Below are positions 36,980 to 44,311 of a DNA stretch of 64,000 nt, piece after piece (position 1 is the stretch's first letter; each line of letters begins with the position of its first letter). The DNA lies in assembly GCA_018716725.1 (NCBI GenBank), contig DVJP01000076.1:17165-81164 (forward strand), written 5' to 3'. Source of the DNA: Candidatus Merdivicinus excrementipullorum. Lineage in GTDB: Bacteria; Bacillota; Clostridia; Oscillospirales; Ruminococcaceae. The notes beneath the pieces were generated by a model that searched no databases, was not told the origin of the DNA, and worked only from the letters and a program-made list of their open reading frames with translations. The translations under genes and the position numbers were made by a program.

Positions 36980-37519
36980 ATGACGGACAAAATCCGCATT
37001 GCCGGGATTATCCGGGAATCTATTGTGGACGGCAAGGGGCTGCGTTTTGTGGTGTTCGGCCAGGGCTGCCCCCATCGGTGCCCCGGCTGCCACAACCCCC
37101 AGACCCACGATTTTTCCGGCGGGAAGCTGATTCCCATTGCAAGCCTTACACAGGAAATCCGGAAAAACCCCCTCTTGCAGGGCGTCACTTTTTCCGGCGG
37201 GGAGCCTTTTGCCCAGCCGGAAGCCTTCTCCGCTTTGGCTAGGGAAATCAAGGCTTTTTCCCGGAAGCTGGACTTGACGGTTTATTCCGGCTATACCTAT
37301 GAGCAGCTTTTGGATCTGCCCGGCGCGACGGAGCTGCTAAATCTCTGCGATTACCTGATTGACGGGCCGTTTATCCTGGAGGAACGGGATATTTCCTTAA
37401 AATTCCGGGGCAGCCGCAACCAGCGGTACATCGACCTGAACCGCACCCGTCTGGCGGGCAAGGTGGTTTTGGCGGCGGAATCCATCGTTCCCGCCAGGAA
37501 ACGCTACCAGACGGCATAA
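36980..37519 (+). CDS. nrdG: Anaerobic ribonucleotide reductase activating protein (radical SAM)
   Basis: FVVFGQGCPHRCPGCHNPQTHDFSGG; downstream of nrdD. Confidence 0.94.
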   Translation: MTDKIRIAGIIRESIVDGKGLRFVVFGQGCPHRCPGCHNPQTHDFSGGKLIPIASLTQEIRKNPLLQGVTFSGGEPFAQPEAFSALAREIKAFSRKLDLTVYSGYTYEQLLDLPGATELLNLCDYLIDGPFILEERDISLKFRGSRNQRYIDLNRTRLAGKVVLAAESIVPARKRYQTA

Positions 37520-37715
37520 CGCGGGCGGCGGGGAGGCCCCGCTGCCAATTCGGCGCGGACCCGGTAACCGGGCCGTTAATTCGACGCGGCCGTACAGCCT
37601 CACACCAACCGCTGGAACGGCTCGATAAACTCGCCGTTATGAGAAGATTTTAATTTTCTATCGTCCGAAAAAAGAAAAGTTTTACTCGATTTTTTTCAAA
37701 AAATCGCGGGGTTGA

Positions 37716-37838
37716 GGGGCAGAGCCCCCACCGCTTTCCGCAGAAAGCGGAATCTCTATGATCAGAAAAGATCAGGAGGGGAGGTTAAACAGTCCGGTGG
37801 ACTGTTTAACCGTGGGGAACCCTATCAAGGGGTTCCCC
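37716..37838. repeat. Cluster of four strong palindromes
   Basis: GGGGCagaGCCCC; CCGCTTTCcgcaGAAAGCGG; GGTTAAACAGTCCggtGGACTGTTTAACC; GGGGAACCC...GGGTTCCCC. Confidence 0.9.
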
Positions 37839-37876
37839 GCTGCATTTTCCGACCCGACGAAGCATTCCGAATAAAT

Positions 37877-37948
37877 TGTAGGGGCGGTTGTCACCACCCG
37901 CCCGCAGAATACGAAATATAGGGGACGATGTGGGCATCGTCCCCTACA
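37877..37948. repeat. MITE-like TGTAGGGG...CCCCTACA unit (72 bp)
   Basis: Terminal repeats plus GGGGACGATGtgggCATCGTCCCC. Confidence 0.85.
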
Positions 37949-37977
37949 ATTTTTTTCGGGAGATTTTGAAAAACCTC

Positions 37978-38020
37978 TTGACTTTTTGTGTAACAAAAAT
38001 TATAATATTATTGTGGCACA
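37978..38020 (+). promoter_or_regulatory. Promoter plus operator-like dyad, RHH cassette C
   Basis: TTGACT (37978)-17-TATAAT (38001); TGTGTAACAA (37987) / TTGTGGCACA (38011), 8/10 inverted. Confidence 0.7.
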
Positions 38021-38036
38021 GAAAGGGGGAGGGAAA

Positions 38037-38210
38037 TTGAGTCCACGTACTGGCCGGCCAAAATCAGAAAACCCTAAATCCTTCGAAATTAAAGCCCGAA
38101 TTGACGCGGAAACAAACCAACGATTGCAAAAATTCTGTGACAAAACAGGAAAAACGAGGACACAGGTTGTTAGAGAAGGAATAGAACTGATTTTGGCTGA
38201 AAAAAAGTAG
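38037..38210 (+). CDS. Ribbon-helix-helix protein, cassette C (57 aa, TTG start)
   Basis: (M)SPRTGRPKSENPKSFEIKARIDAETNQRLQKFCDKTGKTRTQVVREGIELILAEKK. Confidence 0.83.
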   Translation: MSPRTGRPKSENPKSFEIKARIDAETNQRLQKFCDKTGKTRTQVVREGIELILAEKK

Positions 38211-38285
38211 AGCTTCGGCCCACCTTGCAAATGAAACCGAAACTCTATGCCAGACGAGCAACCCTTATACAAGAACTCCCGTCTG
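38201..38285 (-). ncRNA. Predicted convergent small RNA, cassette C
   Basis: Minus-strand TTGACA (38315-38320)-17-TATACT (38292-38297); terminator stem 38209-38246 then ACTTTTTTTC. Confidence 0.6.
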
Positions 38286-38451
38286 AAATTTAGTATACAT
38301 CAGATGGGCCTTCTTGTCAACCGGCGAGCCGCCGGTCGCAATTCGCCGCGGCGTTTCAATTCCTATCCAACCGCCGGGCGGCGAAATAAATTCGCCGATT
38401 CGATGGGTTTCATCTTCTAGCGTTTTGGTAGAACGAAACAGGTAACAAATT

Positions 38452-38532
38452 TGTAGGGGCGGATGCCCACATCCGCCCGGTTTTTCAAACATTTCCGAAA
38501 ATCGCGGGACGATGTGGGCATCGTCCCCTACA
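38452..38532. repeat. MITE-like TGTAGGGG...CCCCTACA unit (81 bp)
   Basis: Inner GGCGGATGcccaCATCCGCC and GGGACGATGtgggCATCGTCCC. Confidence 0.85.
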
Positions 38533-38558
38533 TTTTTTCGGAAGATTTGCAAAACCCC

Positions 38559-38602
38559 TTGACATTTGTGTTCTCAAATGATAGGATATATGTGTGCTCG
38601 AA
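38559..38602 (+). promoter_or_regulatory. Promoter plus direct-repeat half-sites, RHH cassette D
   Basis: TTGACA (38559)-17-TAGGAT (38582); TGTGTTCTCAAA (38567) and TGTGTGCTCGAA (38591) in direct orientation, 24 bp apart. Confidence 0.65.
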
Positions 38603-38616
38603 AGTGAGGTGATCCA

Positions 38617-38790
38617 ATGAGCGCAAAAATGGGCAGACCTACGGATAATCCCAAAACAGAAGTCATTAAAATCAGAGCAACCAAAGACGACAGAGAAAAG
38701 TTGTTATTTTGCTGTGAAAAACTGGGCAAAACCCAGTATGAAGTCGTGATGGAAGGAATCAATAAGGTCTACCAAAAAGCCAAAAAATAA
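38617..38790 (+). CDS. Ribbon-helix-helix protein, cassette D (57 aa; absent from the ORF track)
   Basis: MSAKMGRPTDNPKTEVIKIRATKDDREKLLFCCEKLGKTQYEVVMEGINKVYQKAKK; RBS gtgaggtg. Confidence 0.83.
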   Translation: MSAKMGRPTDNPKTEVIKIRATKDDREKLLFCCEKLGKTQYEVVMEGINKVYQKAKK

Positions 38791-38853
38791 GATGTAAGCC
38801 GCACACTTGCAAATCCGCAGCCTACATCTTGTATACGACGAGAAATCCCGTCT
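38782..38853 (-). ncRNA. Predicted convergent small RNA, cassette D
   Basis: Minus-strand TTGACA (38883-38888)-17-TAAAAT (38860-38865); terminator stem 38791-38828 then TTATTTTTTGG. Confidence 0.6.
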
Positions 38854-38908
38854 GAAATTATTTTACATCAGATGGGCCTTCTTGTCAACCAAAAAAGGAG
38901 GAACAACG

Positions 38909-39135
38909 ATGTACACAATGGAAGATTTATGGTTTCATGTATGGAAAATGAACAGGATATGCCGGAAACCAAGCTGGCCCGGCTTAAGTTTCAGGAACAG
39001 ATGGAAAAGCTCCTAAGTTCTGCCGATTGGCGGGAAGCCGAACCTTTGTGGAGCCAGTGCGCCAGCGCCTTTGAGTGCCAGGGCTTTCTCATGGGCTTCC
39101 GCACGGCGCTGAGGCTCCTGTTTCAAAACGTTTGA
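38909..39135 (+). pseudogene. Possibly frameshifted small DUF6809-like gene
   Basis: RBS aaaggagg + MYTMEDLWFHV in one frame; MENEQDMPETKLARLKFQEQMEKLL...FECQGFLMGFRTALRLLFQNV in the -1 frame. Confidence 0.4.
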
Positions 39136-39158
39136 AAACCTAACAGAAACCGCAGCAT

Positions 39159-39225
39159 TGTAGGGGCGAACTGTGTTCGCCCAACATTTCTTAGAACCGC
39201 GGGCGGGGTTTTCCCCGTCCCTACA
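39159..39225. repeat. MITE-like TGTAGGGG...CCCTACA unit (67 bp)
   Basis: GGGGCGAActgtgTTCGCCC and GGGCGGGGTTTTCCCCGTCCC hairpins. Confidence 0.8.
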
Positions 39226-39763
39226 ATCGATTCGCCGGGTTGGGGATTTTGGACACCAGCCATCCGGCTAAAAAAGCGGATATCACGCCCAGAGCCGCAC
39301 CGGCCAGCACGTCGCTGGGATAATGGACATACAAGTAAAGCCGGGAAAAAGCGATTAAGACTGCCAGCGCCAGAGCCGGTATCCCCAGCCGTTTGTCCCG
39401 CCGCAGCAGCACCACTGCGGCAGCCACTGAGGAGGACGTATGCCCCGACGGAAAAGAAAAATCCGTTGGCGGGGTAATGAGCAGGCCTGCAAAATCGTTG
39501 GCGTTGAAGGGCCGTTCCCGCCCGACCAGCGGTTTTAAGATCAGGCTGCCGATGACAGCGGCAATGGCTAGGGCGACAAGCATTTCCACCCCGGTTTTCC
39601 GCCATTTTTTCATGCAGAGAAGAATGGCCGCCGCGATAATCCACACTGCCCCGGCGTTTCCCAGGGCCGTAATCAGCGGCATCAGCCAATCCCCCGCCGG
39701 GCCTGCCAAATACTGCTGAATCCAGCCCAAAACTGCGTTATCCGCCCCTTGAATCCACTCCAT
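39221..39763 (-). CDS. PAP2-family phosphatase
   Basis: KPLVGRERPFNA; SFPSGHTSSSVAAAVVLL; SRLYLYVHYPSDVLAGAALG. Confidence 0.9.
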   Translation of the reverse strand: MEWIQGADNAVLGWIQQYLAGPAGDWLMPLITALGNAGAVWIIAAAILLCMKKWRKTGVEMLVALAIAAVIGSLILKPLVGRERPFNANDFAGLLITPPTDFSFPSGHTSSSVAAAVVLLRRDKRLGIPALALAVLIAFSRLYLYVHYPSDVLAGAALGVISAFLAGWLVSKIPNPANRL

Positions 39764-39855
39764 GCCATTCCGCCTTTCTTTTGTACCAGTATACCCCGTT
39801 TCCAAATATTTTGCAAGGGATTTTCGTTTTGTTTAAAAAGATTTCAGAAACGCCC

Positions 39856-39893
39856 TTGACTTTTTTGTGTATTTATTCTATAATATAAATACA
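39856..39893 (+). promoter_or_regulatory. Promoter with inverted repeat upstream of cytidylate kinase-like gene
   Basis: TTGACT-17-TATAAT; TGTATTTAT (39868) / ATAAATACA (39885) flanks the -10. Confidence 0.6.
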
Positions 39894-39936
39894 AAAACAC
39901 AGTTTTTGTAATACCTTAACGAACGGAGTGATCCAA

Positions 39937-40575
39937 ATGGCAGATACCCGTACAATTATTACAATCAGCAGACAATATGGCAGCGGCGGCCGTTACATTG
40001 GCCGGAAACTTGCGGAGGCTCTGGACATTCCTTTCTATGACAAAGAAATTATCCTGCGTTCTGCCGAGGAAAGCGGAATCAGCCGGGAAATTTTTGAACA
40101 GCTGGAAGAAAAACCCACAAACAGCCTGCTTTACAGCCTTTCCCTGAACGCCGGGCTGCTGCGGGGCGGCACGGTTTCTCCGGAGCTGCCTTTAAGCGAC
40201 CAGGTTTTCCTGATCCAGTCGGAGATTATCCGGAAAATGGCGAACCAAGGGCCATGCGTCATTGTCGGGCGGTGCTCGGAATATGTCCTGCGGGACCGGA
40301 CGGACTGCATCAACGTCTTTCTTTACTCCACCATGGAGGACCGCATTGCCCGGGCAACCACTTATTACGGCCTTCCCCTGGAAAAAGCCAAAGAGAAGCT
40401 GGCAAAAATGGATAAGAAAAGAGCTTCCTACTATAATTTCTACACCAACTTAAAATGGGGACAAGCGGAAAATTACGACTTGTGCGTCAATACCGCTTCC
40501 TTAGGTGTGGAAGGAACCGTGGAATTGCTGCAAAAATTTATTGAAACCGAAAGCCGCCATCCGAAAAAAGCATAG
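39937..40575 (+). CDS. Cytidylate kinase-like family protein
   Basis: ITISRQYGSGGRYIGRKLAEALDIPFYDKEII; CVIVGRCSEYVL. Confidence 0.88.
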   Translation: MADTRTIITISRQYGSGGRYIGRKLAEALDIPFYDKEIILRSAEESGISREIFEQLEEKPTNSLLYSLSLNAGLLRGGTVSPELPLSDQVFLIQSEIIRKMANQGPCVIVGRCSEYVLRDRTDCINVFLYSTMEDRIARATTYYGLPLEKAKEKLAKMDKKRASYYNFYTNLKWGQAENYDLCVNTASLGVEGTVELLQKFIETESRHPKKA

Positions 40576-40587
40576 CCCCCATACCGA

Positions 40588-40629
40588 AACCCCCCGTGTT
40601 TTGAAGCAGCAGGACACGGGGGTTTTATT
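40588..40629. terminator. Bidirectional intrinsic terminator
   Basis: AAACCCCCCGTGT...ACACGGGGGTTTTATT. Confidence 0.85.
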
Positions 40630-41362
40630 CGTGAAACAATTCTTCCAGCGCCTTGGGATAATTATTTAAAAAATCCCGGGTAATCCGGAATTGCTCCGTT
40701 TCCTCATACTCTACCCGCCGGATGCCCTTTTGGGAAAATTCATAAATCCAGCAGTCGGGATACGCCAGCAGGATGGGCGAATGGGTGGCGATAATCAGTT
40801 GGGAGCCGTTTTCCGCTAGTTCCCGCATCCGGCGGAGCATGGCCAGCTGCCGCAGGGGCGACAATGCCGCTTCCGGCTCATCGAACAGATAAAGCCCATG
40901 CCCGCCCAGCCGGTTTTGCAGCAGGGCGAAAAAGCTCTCCCCGTGGGAGCGGTTGTGGAGGTTCCCGCCATAACTTTCCCGTATGGGGCGGCCCATCCCC
41001 TCCTCCGACAGATTTTCAATTTCCGTAGCAACGTTATAAAAGCTCTCCGCCCGGAAGAAAAAGCCGTCCTTGGGCCGGGAAATCCCCTTGGTAAGCCGTA
41101 AATGCCGCCAAAGCTCCGAATGGGAAGCATAAGTGGAAAAGTTGAAGTTCCGGGTGCCCCCTTCCGGGTTAAAGCCGAACTGAACGGCAATGCCTTCCAG
41201 AAGGGTGGATTTTCCGGAGCCGTTTTCCCCGATGAAAAATGTCGCCTGGGGGTGGAACTCCACCTCTCCCATTTTCCGGATAGCCGGTATGGAAAAGGGA
41301 TAACTTCTGCTTTGCAGCAGGGATTTGTCCCGAATCTCAGCTTTTTGCAGGAAACGCTCCAT
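40625..41362 (-). CDS. AAA family ATPase (ABC/SMC-like)
   Basis: ATFFIGENGSGKSTLLEGIAV; LYLFDEPEAALSPLRQLAML; QLIIATHSPILLAYP. Confidence 0.9.
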   Translation of the reverse strand: MERFLQKAEIRDKSLLQSRSYPFSIPAIRKMGEVEFHPQATFFIGENGSGKSTLLEGIAVQFGFNPEGGTRNFNFSTYASHSELWRHLRLTKGISRPKDGFFFRAESFYNVATEIENLSEEGMGRPIRESYGGNLHNRSHGESFFALLQNRLGGHGLYLFDEPEAALSPLRQLAMLRRMRELAENGSQLIIATHSPILLAYPDCWIYEFSQKGIRRVEYEETEQFRITRDFLNNYPKALEELFHE

Positions 41363-41841
41363 TAAAATTCCATCTCCAATTTTTTCCCGGTGGGCTGGTA
41401 TGCCCGGCAGGTAACGCCCGCCATTTCAAACATCCGCTTGGAAGCGATGACCGCGTCTGTTTCGGCGTATTTGTCGTCCCAGTAAACCACTTCCCGGATG
41501 CCGCTTTGGATAATGGCCTTGGCGCACTCGTTGCAGGGGAACAAGGTCACATAAATCGTCGTCCCCTTTAAGGAGCCGCTGTCGTTGTTCAGAATGGCGT
41601 TCAGCTCGGCGTGACAGACATACAGGTACTTGGTATCCAGGGGCGCGCCTTCCCGTTCCCAGGCCATCAGGTCATCGTGGCAGCCGGTGGGCATCCCGTT
41701 GTATCCCACCGAAAGGATTTTGTGGTCATGGTTGGCGATGCAGGCCCCCACCTGGGTGGATGGGTCCTTGCTGCGCTGTGCCGAAAGCATGGCCACCCCC
41801 ATAAAATATTCGTCCCATGAAAGGTAATCGGTGCGTTTCAT
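41362..41841 (-). CDS. dCMP deaminase (ComEB-like)
   Basis: CHAELNAILNN; TLFPCNECAKAIIQSGI. Confidence 0.92.
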   Translation of the reverse strand: MKRTDYLSWDEYFMGVAMLSAQRSKDPSTQVGACIANHDHKILSVGYNGMPTGCHDDLMAWEREGAPLDTKYLYVCHAELNAILNNDSGSLKGTTIYVTLFPCNECAKAIIQSGIREVVYWDDKYAETDAVIASKRMFEMAGVTCRAYQPTGKKLEMEF

Positions 41842-42821
41842 GAAAAATTCTCCTTTCCCGGCTGGCTTTGGCGGTATTCCCGGGGCGTCAGCCCAAATTC
41901 CTCCCGGAACACCCGGTAAAAATAGCTGGTATTATCGTACCCCACCAGGGTAATCACATCCGAAACCGGAAGATCCGTTTCCCGGATCAGCCGGGCGGCC
42001 TGGTGCAGGCGTTTTTGCTGAAGCAGTTCCTTGAAGGTCGAGCCGGTCTCTGTTTTAATCAGTTTGCTTAAGGCGTAATCCGGCAGGTTCATCTGATTGG
42101 CAAGAGCGGTTAGGCTTGCCGTGCGGTAATTGCTCTGGATATACGCCAAAGCCTCCATCACCGCCTGGTCCCGTCCGCCGGAAGGCCCGCCTGCTTCTAA
42201 CGTTTCCCCATGGTTCACCAGTTCCAAAAACAAAAGGCCCATAGTAAACTGGTTGGTGCGCCGCCGGTCAGGCTGGCGTTTTAACAAAGACCAGATCATG
42301 TTTTCCGCTAGGTTCTGCACCGGCAGCAGAGGCGCCGCCTTAAAATGGAGATACTGCCCTTCCCCGCCTTCCCGCCGCATGGCGCTGAGCAAAAACTGGG
42401 AGATCACATTCCCCTTGTCCAGCATCTCCTGGGCGGTATCGAAAAATTCCGGCAAAACCATGAAATTTACTGCAATGTCCTCCATTCCGGCGGGCAGGAT
42501 TTCATGGGAGGAAAACTGGTTTAAAAAGAGCAGGTCCCCTTCCTCCAATTCCACCCGGTTGACCCGGTCAATGACATGGGTCAAATGGCCCTGGCACATG
42601 AACACAATCTCCACATAGTTGTGCCGGTGTTCCGGAAAATGAACAAACCGGGTATGGGGCCGGATGTCAATGAGCTTCCCGTCCCGCAGCATCTGGCGGC
42701 TGTCGATGGTAAAGTCCCGGGTATGGGTATACAGGGCCTTGTCCACCCCGGACCGGCCGTCCAAAATCTGCTGTTCTTCCGCGGTGATCCTCCGCAGTTC
42801 ATCCATGAGCTGGCGGTTCAC
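41838..42821 (-). CDS. AraC family transcriptional regulator
   Basis: Cupin-like N-terminus; C-terminal VSDVITLVGYDNTSYFYRVFREEFGLTPREYRQ. Confidence 0.92.
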   Translation of the reverse strand: MNRQLMDELRRITAEEQQILDGRSGVDKALYTHTRDFTIDSRQMLRDGKLIDIRPHTRFVHFPEHRHNYVEIVFMCQGHLTHVIDRVNRVELEEGDLLFLNQFSSHEILPAGMEDIAVNFMVLPEFFDTAQEMLDKGNVISQFLLSAMRREGGEGQYLHFKAAPLLPVQNLAENMIWSLLKRQPDRRRTNQFTMGLLFLELVNHGETLEAGGPSGGRDQAVMEALAYIQSNYRTASLTALANQMNLPDYALSKLIKTETGSTFKELLQQKRLHQAARLIRETDLPVSDVITLVGYDNTSYFYRVFREEFGLTPREYRQSQPGKENFS

Positions 42822-42900
42822 GAAACCCCTCCTTACGCTAATATTAGCGTAACAGAAAAAAGCGGAGTTGTCAACCTGGCCCGGAAACCGGGCTTAATGA

Positions 42901-42934
42901 AAAAGGGCAGGTAATCACCCGCCCTTTCGTTTTA
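42901..42934 (-). terminator. Intrinsic terminator of RNHCP gene
   Basis: Minus: AAAGGGCGGGTgattACCTGCCCTTTTTCATT. Confidence 0.75.
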
Positions 42935-42943
42935 TCCAAAAGC

Positions 42944-43372
42944 CTACCACTTCAGTTCCCCGTCCCCGGCCATAAGCTTAGTCATTTCCTCGATCCGCTC
43001 CAGAGGGAACGGCGGGAATGCCGCCGGTTTCATGGCAATGGACATAAGCTTCATGGGATTGTCGTCCGCCGCAATCCGGTTGGACGACAGCGCGCCGCAT
43101 CTCCGGCACCGGTGGATAATGGCCCACTCGCCGCTTTTGCGCACCCAAACCGCCACCGGCTCCATAATGCCGCCGCAGTCAGCGGCCCGGTCGCCAGGCT
43201 CAATGTCCACATGCAGGCTGCAAAGGCAGTTGGGACAGTGGTTGCGGTGGTCGCTGCCGGCGCCTTCCGGAACAACCGGCCGTCCGCACACCTTACAAGT
43301 GAAGGCGTCGTTGCACGCGTGAGTTTTGTAGTAGCCTTTTTCGTATTTTTTTCGTTTATTTTCTCGATTCAC
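42944..43372 (-). CDS. RNHCP-domain protein
   Basis: CNDAFTCKVCGRPVVPEGAGSDHRNHCPNCLCSLHVD; GTG start, SD aggagg. Confidence 0.85.
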   Translation of the reverse strand: MNRENKRKKYEKGYYKTHACNDAFTCKVCGRPVVPEGAGSDHRNHCPNCLCSLHVDIEPGDRAADCGGIMEPVAVWVRKSGEWAIIHRCRRCGALSSNRIAADDNPMKLMSIAMKPAAFPPFPLERIEEMTKLMAGDGELKW

Positions 43373-43379
43373 GGGAATT

Positions 43380-43605
43380 CCTCCTAAAGAACGTTGATTT
43401 TTCGTCCTATGGGAGGCTTGCCCTCATCTGATTGTACGCAAACCTCCCGGTCAGCGCACTACCGAATCACAACACTTCATCATAAAAACATGTCTCCAGT
43501 CTTTTATCAAATTGAAATTGGTTGCCGCCGGACTCCCTTCGGCGGTTTTCCGCAGTCCAATGCACTGAAAGCGGACACCCCTCCCGTATTCAACACATGA
43601 ACTAA
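43380..43605 (-). ncRNA. Candidate structured 5' leader RNA of the RNHCP gene
   Basis: Minus promoter TTGCAA-17-TATCCT; hairpins CCGCCG..CGGCGG and GGGAGGTTTGC..GCAAGCCTCCC; two GGGAGG and the SD AGGAGG could compete for one CCTCCC. Confidence 0.45.
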
Positions 43606-43644
43606 TCTTAGGATAACATATCCACATAAAAATTGCAAGTACTT

Positions 43645-44262
43645 TTACGATTTTGCCGGCTCCTCCGATTCCCAAAGGTTCCGGAGCGTTGCCGCCGTCA
43701 CTAAAAGCCGGTACGGGTCCTCCCCTTTTGCTAACTTTGCCACAACCGATACCGGCAGCGCAGTTTTCTCGCAGAAATATTCCATATCCTCCGCCAGCAT
43801 CTTTTCCGGGGAAATCGTTTCCTCCGGCAGGGATGCCCTTGCAAACGATTCCGGATGTTCCTGCAAAAAGGAAGAAAGCTCCCAGTTTTGCAGGTTATGT
43901 TCTTTCCGAAGGGCCGGAAAGACTGTAAAGGTAAAATACCTGACAGCCGTTGTTTTAGCCGCAAAGAGACGGCATTTCGCCTCTTTCTCCATTTCCCCGC
44001 CCCGGTCAAAGGCCCGGATTTCCTCCGCTGTCAGGCCGGAATGGTCGGCAAGCCACTTTTCCGGCACAAGCAGGCCGCCGGTCAGATTGCGGCAGCGTTC
44101 ATCCGGAGAAATGGCGTCAAATGAATTCAGCATAAAAAGCCGGGCGTCATTGCTTCCCACCAGTAAGTACAGCTCCCTTTGGGTCAGGCCAAACTTCTCC
44201 TGGATTTTCTCCCGGGTGATTTCTTTCGGCAATGGCATAGGGCCGCTTTTCAAGATTTCCAT
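43645..44262 (-). CDS. Hypothetical protein
   Basis: 205 aa ORF with good coding character; no family recognised. Confidence 0.6.
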   Translation of the reverse strand: MEILKSGPMPLPKEITREKIQEKFGLTQRELYLLVGSNDARLFMLNSFDAISPDERCRNLTGGLLVPEKWLADHSGLTAEEIRAFDRGGEMEKEAKCRLFAAKTTAVRYFTFTVFPALRKEHNLQNWELSSFLQEHPESFARASLPEETISPEKMLAEDMEYFCEKTALPVSVVAKLAKGEDPYRLLVTAATLRNLWESEEPAKS

Positions 44263-44284
44263 GAAACTTCCTCCCTATAACAGC

Positions 44285-44310
44285 AAACCCCGCGCAAGGC
44301 GGGGTAATAT
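44285..44310 (-). terminator. Terminator of V-type ATPase operon
   Basis: Minus: ACCCCGCcttgcGCGGGGTTTGCTGTT. Confidence 0.6.
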
Positions 44311-44311
44311 A

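Noticed and set aside
38574-38762. 62-aa minus-strand ORF
   Set aside because: Antisense to the better supported RHH gene D, which has a promoter, RBS and homologues in the window.
43380-43605. Assignment of the RNHCP leader to a known class (6S RNA, SRP RNA, common riboswitches)
   Set aside because: No diagnostic motif recognised by eye; left as an unclassified structured leader.
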